Origin: Branchiostoma floridae
Taxonomy: Eukaryota; Chordata; Leptocardii; Amphioxiformes; Branchiostomatidae
Direction of reading: 5' to 3'
Assembly (NCBI RefSeq): GCF_000003815.2
Contig: NC_049980.1
Location: 13,810,638-13,874,637, forward strand
Length of the DNA: 64,000 nt
Each line of letters starts with the position of its first letter. Within the stretch, counting starts at the first letter, position 1. This document shows positions 47,650 to 57,800 of this stretch, piece by piece. The position numbers were made by a program, and so were the translations under genes. The notes under the pieces are model-generated. The model had not been told where the DNA came from. It saw only the letters and a program-made list of their open reading frames with translations, and made no database searches.

Positions 47650-49364
47650 GTTTAATAATCTGTACCATTCGTCCACCCACTACCTACTACGACTTAGTTA
47701 AGTCTCGCCGCTAACCTCTACCTTCTTTACACACCCCAACACTCTACCCTAGGTGTGACAACGCAGAGTCGTACCAAAAATGTGAGTCTTCAGCCACTCC
47801 CAAATCTCACTGCCGAACGTATCACCCCAATCACAGCACACCTTGCTGAACACAAAAAGACTAACTGGCGACGTATACTTTAGCCGGTGTCCCACTCGAA
47901 GTACACTAAGGAATGACTCAAGTCCCTGGCATGTTTGCATACTGAATATACGGGCTAGTCTCAACATGTTCTAACTGTCACCGTGTCATGGATAACCACA
48001 ACACAAAAACTCAATGTTCATAACTTTATAGTTATGCTTGTAAACCTAAATGCGATAGTATTTGTACTCAGTCGACAGTGAAATCGCCAGTTCGGTCAAG
48101 AGGATGCCCTATGGCTTGTTTTGTATTTACTCCCAGACGTCTTTATCGGGCTTTCGGACCCCCCAAAAATGGCAACATAGAAAGCCCTATCATAGTTGCC
48201 AAGAAATGCGTCCAAACCAAGCTTCTGCTTGGAGATTATCGATATCAAGAGAATAACCTTCGACATCTGAGTTTCGATTTCGATAAGTAAGTCTACAATA
48301 TTTGATGACTCACGGTATGGTTTCGTACATGACAGTAGGAATGCCCCCTTGTAAGTGCTTAGTAATTTGATTTTCCACACCCCGTACAAGGGAAATAAGG
48401 GCAGATTGGACATCGATACGACTAAATACCACCATACCAGGACACCACCACTACAACAGCCCCCCCCCCCCCTAAAAAAATAAAACAACAATGAAAATCT
48501 GAAATTTAGGGTAGGTAGTTCTGGCGTTTAATTGAAAAAAAAGGAAGATACATGTCCGTAAAAGAACGACCAAACTTTAGATCCAACGCAAATTCTGCTG
48601 CTAATATGATCTAATATGGTGAAAGCCCGTGAATATATTAAACGAAAAGAAACATATGCATTGCTACTGTTACACCTTGCATACACTGTGCTAACAAATA
48701 AACTTTGCTCTGGTGTAAATTTAACATTTCAACGGGCACACGCCATAACGTTAATGTGTGTGTGTAAGCATTTACCTATACAATGATTTCTACAAGGCGA
48801 TGAACTTGTGAATAATCCTTAATTTTGTTTTCTATGAATAGCAGTACAACAGTGTACATACATGATTTTTTTATAAACGTTTACCGATCAACTTGGTTTG
48901 TTATTTGTTCTTCGACAAAAATAGGACAGTTGGAACATATCAATGGTCTTACCTTGCGAACAAGTTTGTGGCACCTCCTCTTCCTTGGCCCCCAAAGTCG
49001 TAGGTTTGTCCGTTGAGGTATTGTCATAGCTGGGTTTTACACTTAACTTATTCCTTACATCTGTCTCGGAGGACGGTTCAAAGTGTCGTCGCTTTTTCGG
49101 CGGGAGTTTGACGTTCTCGCTGTGGTGTAGCCGTCGTCTGGCAATGGTAAGCCCTTCAGGAAATACGGGGGGTCCGGAGATTGTCATGTTGTTGGTCGAA
49201 GTGCTCGTCGACGTGGTGAAGGAGTAGCTGGAAACAACCTGTAGTGGGCGAACACGAACTGGGCACGCGACGGGACGGTCGCTACAAGTAGGGGGTTCCC
49301 GGCACGGGGCAGGGGGAAGTCCGGCTGACAAATGTTGGTGGTATGATGCAGTAGTACTGTCCAT
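38524..49364 (-). CDS. BCL3: BCL3-like nuclear I-kappa-B (ankyrin repeats)
   Basis: Nuclear I-kappa-B proteins bind NF-kappa-B p50/p52 homodimers on DNA and activate or repress transcription. Coding exons: 49364-48953, 45820-45464, 41253-41145, 40902-40701, 39987-39899, 39374-39129 and 38754-38524 (TAG); an extra exon is needed between the first two. The ankyrin exons join in phase and give seven repeats as in BCL3: DEDGDTPLHIAV, TPLHLAVITD, HTAVHLSC...LRNYGG, LTPLHVAVNTGN, RTALFHAVE, NTPLHAASGRG and NCHNDTPLAVV. These blocks closely match human BCL3 as remembered. The N-terminus has a KKRRH nuclear-localisation-like motif, and the C-terminus is Ser/Pro-rich. BCL3, NFKBIZ and NFKBID are vertebrate paralogues, so this may be their common pro-orthologue. 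Confidence 0.88.
39129..41253 (-). CDS. BCL3: BCL3-like ankyrin-repeat exons
   Basis: Four exons (41253-41145, 40902-40701, 39987-39899, 39374-39129) join in phases 2, 0, 1, 0 and end phase 0. They encode repeats 1-7. BCL3-diagnostic strings include NIDTYNNLRQ, TPLHLAVITD, LELRNYGG, TPLHVAVNTG, KSGRTALFHAVE and VKNCHNDTPL. The last donor is taken as AGAGTG|GTCAGT because it keeps phase and continues into ISQMMRGR, the BCL3 position ...RRVIDILRGK. Confidence 0.92.
41520..41770. repeat. Probable dispersed repeat in BCL3-like intron
   Basis: It contains GGCCGTCCCTCAGATAGGACG, TAAATGGAGGTCCCGTGTATG and a GC-rich TAGCCCCAGACACTTGCAAATTAGCCCC block. I remember the first block as a frequent interspersed motif in marine invertebrate genomes, but it is not confirmed here. 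The minus open frame inside it is not considered a gene. Confidence 0.35.
42190..42455. repeat. Tandem duplication in BCL3-like intron (about 170 bp apart)
   Basis: AACGTCCAAAGAGACTATTTCATTTTCTATTTTCTAAT...GACGTCATGTGC at about 42,222 recurs with few changes at about 42,391 (TACGTCCAAAGAGACTATTTAATTTT...ACGTCATGTGC). Confidence 0.8.
43235..43270. repeat. (CATAA)n microsatellite
   Basis: Seven near-perfect CATAA units; the reverse-strand frame reads as MLCYV repeats and is an artefact. Confidence 0.9.
45464..45820 (-). CDS. BCL3: BCL3-like exon: Pro/Tyr-rich segment leading into ankyrin repeat 1
   Basis: A strong acceptor (CCCCCTCCCCCAG|) and the donor AC|GTAAGT (phase 2) bound 357 bp. The encoded segment has clustered Tyr/Pro (LNYPNYPYFHQQ, ALFYP), echoing the Tyr/Pro-rich region before the BCL3 ankyrin domain. 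It ends in QDEDGDT, the start of ankyrin repeat 1. In-frame ATGs upstream at 45,846 and inside (45,801) would allow an alternative N-terminus. Confidence 0.82.
45850..46090 (-). other. Candidate extra exon or internal promoter of the BCL3-like gene
   Basis: An 80-codon open frame (about 46,090-45,857) sits between exon 1 (ending phase 1) and the next sure exon (needing phase 2). A CC-starting acceptor after GGGGGGAG at about 46,090 and internal phase-2 donors (AC|GTGTGA, AC|GTGCGG) could bridge the phases but are weak. The same stretch holds two NF-kappa-B consensus sites just upstream of an in-frame ATG (45,846), so it may instead be an alternative promoter. I cannot decide between them. Confidence 0.35.
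45905..45990. promoter_or_regulatory. Pair of NF-kappa-B consensus sites
   Basis: GGGAATCCCC (45,913-45,922) and GGGGGTTCCC (45,979-45,988) both fit GGGRNWYYCC and lie 66 bp apart. They are 70-140 bp upstream, in the minus direction, of an ATG (45,846) in frame with the Pro/Tyr-rich exon. Consistent with an internal promoter or intronic enhancer. Confidence 0.45.
47395..47647. repeat. (GT)n microsatellite
   Basis: A degenerate then pure GT tract, with TGTGTGAGTGTGTG variants on the left and about 60 bp of uninterrupted GT on the right. It lies in an intron of the BCL3-like gene. Confidence 0.97.
48135..48240. repeat. Fold-back element fragment related to 639-808
   Basis: TCTTTATCGGGCTTTC and its inverted relative ATAGAAAGCCCTATCATAG are followed by CTTCTGCTTGGAGAT. 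The TTTATCGGGCTTTC and CTGCTTGGAGA modules match the arms of the 639-808 element. Confidence 0.45.
48953..49364 (-). CDS. BCL3: BCL3-like exon 1: N-terminal region with NLS-like motif
   Basis: ATG at 49,364 opens 137 codons ending CAA G|GTAAGA (phase 1). The region is Pro/Ser/Thr-rich and includes LPPKKRRHF, a likely nuclear localisation signal. No other domain was recognised. Linkage to the downstream exons rests on position, strand and lack of another gene, because the phase does not fit the 45,820 exon directly. Confidence 0.65.
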
Positions 49365-49640
49365 TTTATTACGGCTCCTACCGTTACAGTGGGCGGCCTG
49401 TGAGTGACGTCACATGGTTGTCGGGCAAATGTGTGCCTTTGCCAAGAGTATATTTACTATGATTGTACAAAGGCAGGCGGAAATAGACTCTGCTTTTCCA
49501 CACCGGCGGCATCAGGTGTACAGAGTTCACACGGACGGACGGGTCTGTCACGTGACATCGATAGAGCACGAGGGGGATTCCCCTTACTGAACTCATGCGT
49601 AGAGAAATTTCGGAGTTTTGTGAAATGCAAGATATGATCA
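49365..49640 (-). promoter_or_regulatory. Probable BCL3-like promoter with NF-kappa-B, CRE and E-box sites
   Basis: Directly upstream of the ATG (49,364, minus) are a full CRE palindrome TGACGTCA (49,405-49,412), an E-box palindrome GTCACGTGAC (49,547-49,556) and a perfect palindromic NF-kappa-B site GGGGATTCCCC (49,573-49,583, 209 bp from the ATG). The last is the symmetrical type favoured by p50/p52 homodimers, the partners of BCL3. Sites are seen in the sequence; use is inferred. Confidence 0.6.
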
Positions 49641-51221
49641 ATCTTAGATAACGCCTTAATGTGACTCAGCTGATATCATCGATTACATTTGTACTAATAA
49701 ACCCCAGGACTTAGTCATTGTCCTAAATTAGATAAAGTCTTATGTGCCATGTACATGTATTGATCTCCAGAAATACAAATGTACCAGTATTATACTACAT
49801 CATCAAACTTTGCAATATCTAGGCTACGTCACATCGTAAACACATCTGCATGTTCAGTTGATGTGTTTTTATTCCTTCCATAAAAATGGAGTTATTGTTT
49901 TTGGAGTGTGTCTGTCTGTCAGTCTGTTTGTGCTTCATTATATTTGTGGTCAGCATAAGTTACTAAAACTTCTACACAGATTGTAATGATATTCAGTGTA
50001 TCTTCAATATGTCGGAATGTCTTGATCATGAGAAAACAAAGATCATTGTTGATTTTGAGCCAATATGGCTGCTGTCATTGTTACTGCAGCAACTGATAAC
50101 TTTTGTAACTTTTGTCCTGGACATGCTTTCAAAATGATTTATAACAAAATATCACCTTTCAACCACAAACCAATTTGGTACAAAAATGCCACAAAGGTCT
50201 TTGCATTTTGATAACTTTTTTTATTGATTTACAAAATCATAAATTTTACCAATGTTGCAAGTGTAACCTAATTGTTGTAACTCAAATAAATGCCAACCAT
50301 GTCAGTTTTATGAAGCAACTTACGAATGATAACAGCCTGATCCCAGTACATAGAACTCTTTTTTATAGTATACTTGGAATGCATACACAACAAGGTACAT
50401 GCCAAACAATATCAACTTCATGGATGCAATGTTTTGAAACTGTCCCTCGTCAGATGGAATGATTCAAACAGTATAAATATGTAAGTATAAGTATCTTGGT
50501 CAAATAGTAATGTCCAATAACGTAATAGATATGTAATACATGAACATAAAATACATGAAACACTGATTCAGAAGAATTAGTTTTAAGTATCAACGAATCA
50601 GTTAAACTAGTCTTTTCTGTGAATTAGTTTTAAGTATTAACGAATCAGTTAAACAAGTTGCTGTGTGTTACATACTATTTCATACATACACTAGTCTAAG
50701 GAACATAATACCTAAGTCTTACTAGTCAAATCAGCAGTATATGCTACAGGAGTGTAGACTTATAATGAGAATAACTACACTCTACATGTAGTTAGCCATA
50801 CTCCAAATACAGGGTAGCAAATGGAAATGGTTCATGACATAAATAAGTATATCGAAGAACAATCTCTGCAGCTACAATGTGAAAGAAATAAGAATGAAGA
50901 TGTTTACTTCTGAATTCTATTTAACTTAAGTCAAGGTACATATAAGTATGCACATGCACTTGCTATTAGCCTGGTGATGGCAAACAAACTTGACAGCCAA
51001 ATGTATCAAATGCCCAGGTTTGACAAAAGATGAAAACATGACAGTTTTGCACATATTAGACTGTACATTCTGCCCTACTTTCAGGATAACGAATTGATGT
51101 AACAGAACCAAGTGTACCAAACAGAATTGCTTTATAGAATATAATGTCTATCTTATCAAGTCATCAAAAGGGCAAGCATACAGGCATGAAATCACCTTAC
51201 TATGGTTTGTTTCCAACTGTT
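49641..51221. other. Intergenic region between BCL3-like and ZNF451-like genes
   Basis: No gene seen. At about 49,870-50,115 there is a stretch (ATGGAGTTATTGTTTTTGGAG, TGTCTGTCTGTCAGTCTG, ACAGATTGTAATGATATTC) of the kind I recall as a dispersed repeat. A 47-bp tandem duplication lies at 50,574-50,660. The right end should include the ZNF451-like 3' UTR, whose poly(A) site was not located. Confidence 0.45.
50574..50660. repeat. 47-bp tandem duplication
   Basis: GAATTAGTTTTAAGTATCAACGAATCAGTTAAAC at 50,574 repeats at 50,621 with one change. Confidence 0.9.
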
Positions 51222-51830
51222 TTAAGTCTCCCCAATGCTGTTTAGAGTGGCAAGAATAATGTCAGCATCCTGATGATGCGGACTGACGATATGCGTGCGG
51301 CGGTTGGAGCGCTGCAGCTGATTGGCCAGTTCGTGGAAGCCTCCATCTCCCGACAGCACAGTAAACGGCACAGACTTGGGGATGCGTTCATCCAAACGCC
51401 CAGCCTGTAACGTAAGTTACTAGCTTAGGTAAAAATTTCAACCTAATCAAAGGGCAGTTAACAATCAATGAACTCATAAACATAAATCTATTTCTAATGT
51501 AATCAAAAAACAAATAGGTTACTACAGCTTGTGCAGTTTTTGTATGTAGTTATCCAAAAACTTCCTCAAGGTGGTTTCGTAAAATCATACTTACGTGCAC
51601 GCAAATAGCAAAGTCAGCTGCATCTTTTCTATTGGAGCACTGCGGGTGGAGGTAGAAACACTTCTTGCTCATGATGGTGTCATATGCCCTGTTGTTACGA
51701 GGGGGACACCAGATGCTGTTACCACCCTTGAACCCATACACAAAAGTCTTGTCAGTCAGAGGTTGGGGTAACCTGCTGAAGAATCGAGCCCAGTTGTCAA
51801 AGTCAACAAATATGACGTGTCGAACGTCTT
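51222..51830 (-). CDS. ZNF451: ZNF451-like C-terminal PIN/NYN-like domain
   Basis: The domain crosses one intron (exon end 51,595, next start 51,404). Candidate metal-binding acidic positions of a PIN/NYN fold are all present: IFVDFDNW, SNRKDAADFAI and VLSGDGGF, with HPQC, IVSPHH and GFKGGN conserved relative to human ZNF451. The intron falls at the CVH/AGRLDE junction. The protein ends 60 residues into the last exon and lacks the human C-terminal UIM extension. Confidence 0.85.
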
Positions 51831-54800
51831 CTGGTGGGTCAGGAGGAACACTATTGCTTGAGCCTGTACTCGCAATACTGCTGGTACCTGAGATAGTTGT
51901 CTGTGCCAATGGTACTGCACTACATGGCAAATTATCATGCTTTGCCTTCTTAGCAGAAGGGCCTGGGGTGTCAATAATTTGTGGTGTTGTTTCATAGGTC
52001 TGTGAGCTTGTCCGTTGGTGCTTTGCTTTCTTCTTCTTCTTCTTGTTTGCAGCAATAGGAAATGTCTTATTCAAATATGCAGGTGGCACTACTGATGATC
52101 TGTCTCCCCCTGATTCACTTCTGCATCTCTTGGTTCCATTGTTAATACCTGCCATATGATAATGGTTCCCAACTTCAGGGTTAATGCCAGGGGCACTCAT
52201 GTCCAGATAGGTTCTGTTGGGCAGAGGTCCAGTGGAAGCAGGCGGCCTTGGGAGTAGAGGGAACCTGACAGTTTGGTTGAATGGAAGCTGTGTCATGGGT
52301 GGGGTTTGAATCCCAGACCTGCGCATGCGGTATGAGTTGGGTGCTTTGAGCACACCAGACACAGAGACTTGGGGAAAAGGGAACCTGACCAGCTGACTGC
52401 CTTGTGACTGCATGTTATTGGGAATGCTAGAAGGTGCACTGGCAGCTGAAGGGGATGATACAGCTGAGGAAGAGGAAGATGCAGTTGCTGTTGCAGCTGC
52501 CGATCTGCTAATAGCATTCAGTGGCTTGGTCAGTCTTCGCCATGGCCACGATGTTTGTTTTTGATTCATTCCAGTGGCAGTTGTCTCTGCATGCCATCCC
52601 TGGGTTACAAAGAGCACGGCCATGTTGTCCTGCTGTAGCTTTAGTAAACGTCCAGTTCCACTATGGATAGTCTGTGTATGGACTGATGCGGCTTGTACCG
52701 TAGTGAACGGGACATTGCACTCCACACAGTAAGACAACGGTGCCATCTCCTTTAACACTGCTAAGATAGACTTCCCAGCAATAGCTACTGGACTGCCGTT
52801 GCATCCGATGGTTACATAGTGGCGCTGGATCTGTGAATGTCGGGTGAATGAGGCAGGGCACTCGTCACACTTCACAGTGAACCTGACTTGCTCACACTTG
52901 GCAGTCAGTTGCAAATAGATGCTTCTTGTGAGGGGAATGGGCTGGATATCTGTGGAGTGAAGGAATGTTGGTTGATGGAAACATGTACAATCCTTTATCA
53001 TACAACAACTGCATGTGTCATTGACAAAAGTGTAAATGCAAAACAAAAAAGGCAAACTTCTTCCAGTTGTCATTGCCACTTTCATATTGGGCTACACAAA
53101 TTTTGTTGTTGTTGCTGTAATTCACTAATGTTGGTGTGCCATAAACTCACGTGGATAGTGTTGATGTCTCCTCTCCATGATATGTGCCAGACACTCCTCT
53201 GACCTGCCGAAGCACAGACCACAGGCTGGGCAGGCAAAGCACAGCACAGGGACACCTGGGAGCCTCCAGTTATGCTGGTGCAATATACAGTAGGTTTTCT
53301 ATATTTTGTACAAATGAAGATTCACAGCAGAATATACAAACTAGCATCTATAATCCTGTTAAGCTAGAAACCTCTTTTGAGTGTGAGACATGTAAGACAG
53401 TAAAGACTAGGCAATACAAAGCAAAGTTACTGTAACAGTTAATATATTGTCTTCAAAATGTTTCAATTGCAGCTACAAATTTGTCACTTTTCTTGGGCTT
53501 GTCCTCTGATCATGACACAAACTAAACAAAGTAATGAAAACTAGCATCTCAAGTTTGTATAAGGATTATGATTGGTGACTTTAACCTCAAGCAAAATAGC
53601 AAAACAGTTAATATCCAAAGTATATATATTATCCAAACACAAAACTTGTCTTTTAATAAAGCACCAGAAGCAACATATCTAAGTTACTGCATCAAAGAGC
53701 TTTCTCTTTCTTGTCTTTATTTGTTGCCTCAGCCTTGAGCCATAAGACATGTCAATATTTCAGCTACCTTGAGCTTTGGGACCTTCATTGCCATGTCTAC
53801 ATGATGGTCGTGTGCAGCCCGGCCCAGGAAACACTTCCCACAGACAACACAGGCAAACTTGTCCATCCCATCCCTCTCACTAAGCTGTAGGGTCACGGTG
53901 GGGTTACACGGAGAGTGGCAGAACGTCTCCATGTGGGCTGAGGGAGGGTCCAATACAAGTAAGTATTGATTGTGAACTTGAACTAGTTAAGCTCACTGAA
54001 GTGGTTGTGACAGAGAACAGATACTAACTTTTAACTTAAGTTAAAAGGCCAATACTTACAGGTTTATTGTACAGGGGAAATTCCTATTAGCTTGATCTTT
54101 TTGACAAGGACAATAAATGGTGGACTACAGCTTAACGTCTATGACCCTTTCCAGTAGCTTGTTTGTCGATTCAGCAACAGTACCCTGGGATTCAAACTCT
54201 TGGTCCATAGGCAGGGTCACTGGCAACTGGGCTAAGCATACTACACTGTACCTTAGAAGTACAACAAGTTAATGACAAAATCTATTTCCCTAGGAGTTCA
54301 AGTTTAGTGAAAACACTTAAGTCACACTTCTTAAAGTTTTACATCAAAATCTTTAAACTTGTTAAAATCTAAAGATGGTTCTAATGTACCATCAGAAGTC
54401 AACTAAAACCCATCCAATAAAGGAACAGTAACTTACCGGTAAGCATGTAAGGTGTGGCAAACCTGGCAGCACAGTTGATGACAGGGCATGGGATTGGGCC
54501 ATCCAGGGACTGTCTTGGCATCAGGTTCTTTTTCCTGTGACCTTTTTCCCATGGTGCTGGGGAACGACATTAAAATAAAAATTATTTCAAAACAAAGACT
54601 GGGCTGATTTTATTAATGCCCACACAATGTTTTCATCTTTTTGAGTGTTCACCTTTTGTGGTAGAAATAACATGGATTTAGTAACAAGATAGATTGTACA
54701 GTTAAATTACTGTGCCTGCATGTGGTCTATTCAATACAGTTCAGATGTTGCGGTATTTTATACCCAACCTAATTTTTGCAGTACTGTACCCATATGCAGC

Positions 54801-57800
54801 ACTACTCAAATGTTCCTGACGATCCTACTTTATCTGAAATTCATTTCAAGACTTGCATTAACCTTAATGGATAAAATCAGACACAGTACCCAGTGAGACT
54901 AAATCTGGTTGACACATTTTGAGCACAATTGGTATAATAAAAAAAATATTTGAAAAATGTGGAATCCAGAATTTGGCAGCCTGCACTTTTGCAGGTCTAC
55001 AGGAAAGACACATTGCATTTCATTCAAGCGACATATACAATGTGTATGTGTAACATACCTTTGTACTTCATCCACTGGTTGAGACCACTCTGTGCCTGCT
55101 GCAGTGCTGCACGTCTCTCAGGTGTGCTCTGGAACTGCTGTACCTGGTGACGACCATGCGCTACTTGGTTGCTGCACTTTTTCTGAAAATTTATAACATC
55201 TACAGGTGAGGCAAACTTTCAGCCTTGTGGTATCAAGCTTGGCTTTGTTTCAAAATCACCACAATTCTGTAAAAGTTTCTCTGATCCACCTAAAATACTA
55301 CAAGCCAAGACCCAAGGTGGGCAAAAAATAATTCCAGCAAGTTAGTGTTGACATTTCACAATAACTAAAATAAAAGAATAGGATTTTGATTATTGCCCCT
55401 TATATCAATCAATAGTCCATGTATAATAAATGAGTTTAACCTTAAAGTTAGCTTTCTGTTTCTGCTTCTCTCTCTTGTCGAGCTCCACTTGAACCTTCAG
55501 CCTCTCCAGGGCAGACATGCGCCTCCCATCACTGGTGACAGTGGAAAAACTGGATGCCTCCTACAATGAATATCATACAGAAATACAGAATAATAGTGTA
55601 ATGGTACGGTACCTTATATATGGAAAGTAAGTTGCCCTTGTGTTTGTACAAAACGTACACCCTTTTGATGTTCTCATACATTGAATCAAGTTGATGTTCA
55701 ATAACATCAGAAAGATGTGCATTTTGTACAAACATCTATGTTCATTGAGTAATACTTAAGACAATGGTTGCTTGTAATCAGCAACTGTTATTTTTCTAGG
55801 GCCATTGGTATCACAAGCACTATAAGTTATAACTCACTTCAATTCAACATTGCTCAGCATGTACTTCATGACAACTTTTACATTTGATTGTATTGTAAGA
55901 CATATCAATGTTAAATGGATTGAAAATATGTACTGTAATAACCTGGTGGCTGAGATCTCTGGCCAGCTGGGAATCCTCAAACTCCTGCACCAGCTGTACA
56001 TCACTGTCTGAGTCTTGGTCACGTCTCTCCAGCTGGGAATGGAATCAGGAGATGACTAATGGTGCTATGATAGTTACATATCTAAGGTTCTCCCTTAAGC
56101 TCCTTGTGAACAGTGGTCAGCAAAGCTCGGCATCATTCAAATTCCTTACCTTGTACAATTGAACCTGTACATATCTACATATGGATCACCTGGCCAATGT
56201 GACAACTTTTCTGTGGTCCCTTGGATAATCTTGCCTAATGACACAGACATTCATTAAGAATCCTGTCTATAGTGACCACCTGTCCACATAGACCAGATAT
56301 TATTGCTTCCAGGCTGATCATTTTGGGCAGTTCTGATGTCGACATTAGTAGCAGATATACTCCCTATGAAATTATATAACTTTAAGCTACAAGGCCAACA
56401 TTTTCCCATTTGAACAGTAGCTTACATTGTACATTGGCAATAGAGTGCATTGCAATTACCTGTTTTTCTAGCTGCCTGGCCATCTCCTCATCACGTTTTA
56501 TCTGCATCTCTTGTGTTATAATCACAGAATCATCATCATCATCACTGTCTGTTACAGGGAGAATGTTGTCATCATCTGGTGCTGACAGACTGATGACGTC
56601 CTCTCCTTCCTGTGTGTCAGGGTTGACCTGTTTCCAGAGCTCAGCAGCCAGCCTGGCATCCTCCTCCTCCTGTACTCTCCTGGCTGCCTCTCTGTCAACC
56701 TCATCTTCTGCTTGTAACTACATTAACAATGCAACAATTCATCAGGTCACAACATGCAGGCCATTTCCTGTATGACAGTTGAATACTTTCAATATAAGAA
56801 GCACTAGCTAGTAGTCAGCTATCAACAGCCACTTGCACATTAAAAGTTACAAAAAGACGAATTTAGACCATGTTCTGTCATACTCAGAGCAGTGCTAGTA
56901 GGGATGCTGGGACTACATGTAACTGTAGTTCTGCATTGTATCTTTTAGAGAGATTCTTTATCTAGTTTACATTTACCATGATAAAGCTACTTGTCCATAA
57001 AGACAATTAATACGCCATTATTCTCCATTTTTAAGAATATCATAGCAACATGCAGACAGATGTAATAAACTAAATGACATAATTCAAACCAGTCCTTTCG
57101 AATAGTACTAAAAATGAAGAGATTACAAACTGCCATCACCTGTCTAGCAAGTTCCTCATCCATCTTGAGCTGGTCCAAGATGATGTCATCTTCACCTAAT
57201 TGCATCGGGCTGTGTTTTTCCTCTTCACTTTCTAAGATGGATATGTCTTCAGGTGGATCCTCACCGCTTTGTCCATTTGAACTCAACTGCAACAAGGAAG
57301 ACAATCCTTTCATCTAGAGACAAAATTTTAAGACAAAAGGAGTAAAATATGCACAAGGCATGTTTGGAGACATTATTAGAGCCCTATAACCTTACCAAAA
57401 ATCAATATTGTTGGACTTTCAAATGAATATAATCTTTTTTACATAATATTTTAAAAAAATACAACTAATCTGTCCACTATAGTAAATTTATCTAATTCAA
57501 GTTGCAACAATATATTTTGCAGTAACAGGGTAAATGAGTTTTTTATGATGCTTTGAACTGGCAGATGGAACAATAACATTTGGAAATGCATAAAATATAT
57601 ACTAGTACTTGTTATGCTACAGTTTTCTCCTATCACCTTAAAGATTTACATCAATATAATTTTTTTAACAAGAAAGTCTTGGCAAATCACAGCATGCAGG
57701 GATAATTATAAACCTTGTTCACAGCAGGGTTGTCTTGCTTCTCTTCCTCCATCTGCTCACGAGGTATCAAGACAATGTCTTCTTCCTCTTTATTCATGAC

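Noticed and set aside
51756-52055. Overlapping open frames opposite and beside the large ZNF451 exon
   Set aside because: Other-frame shadows of the 1,355-bp coding exon; the true frame is fixed by the zinc-finger and PIN-like sequence.
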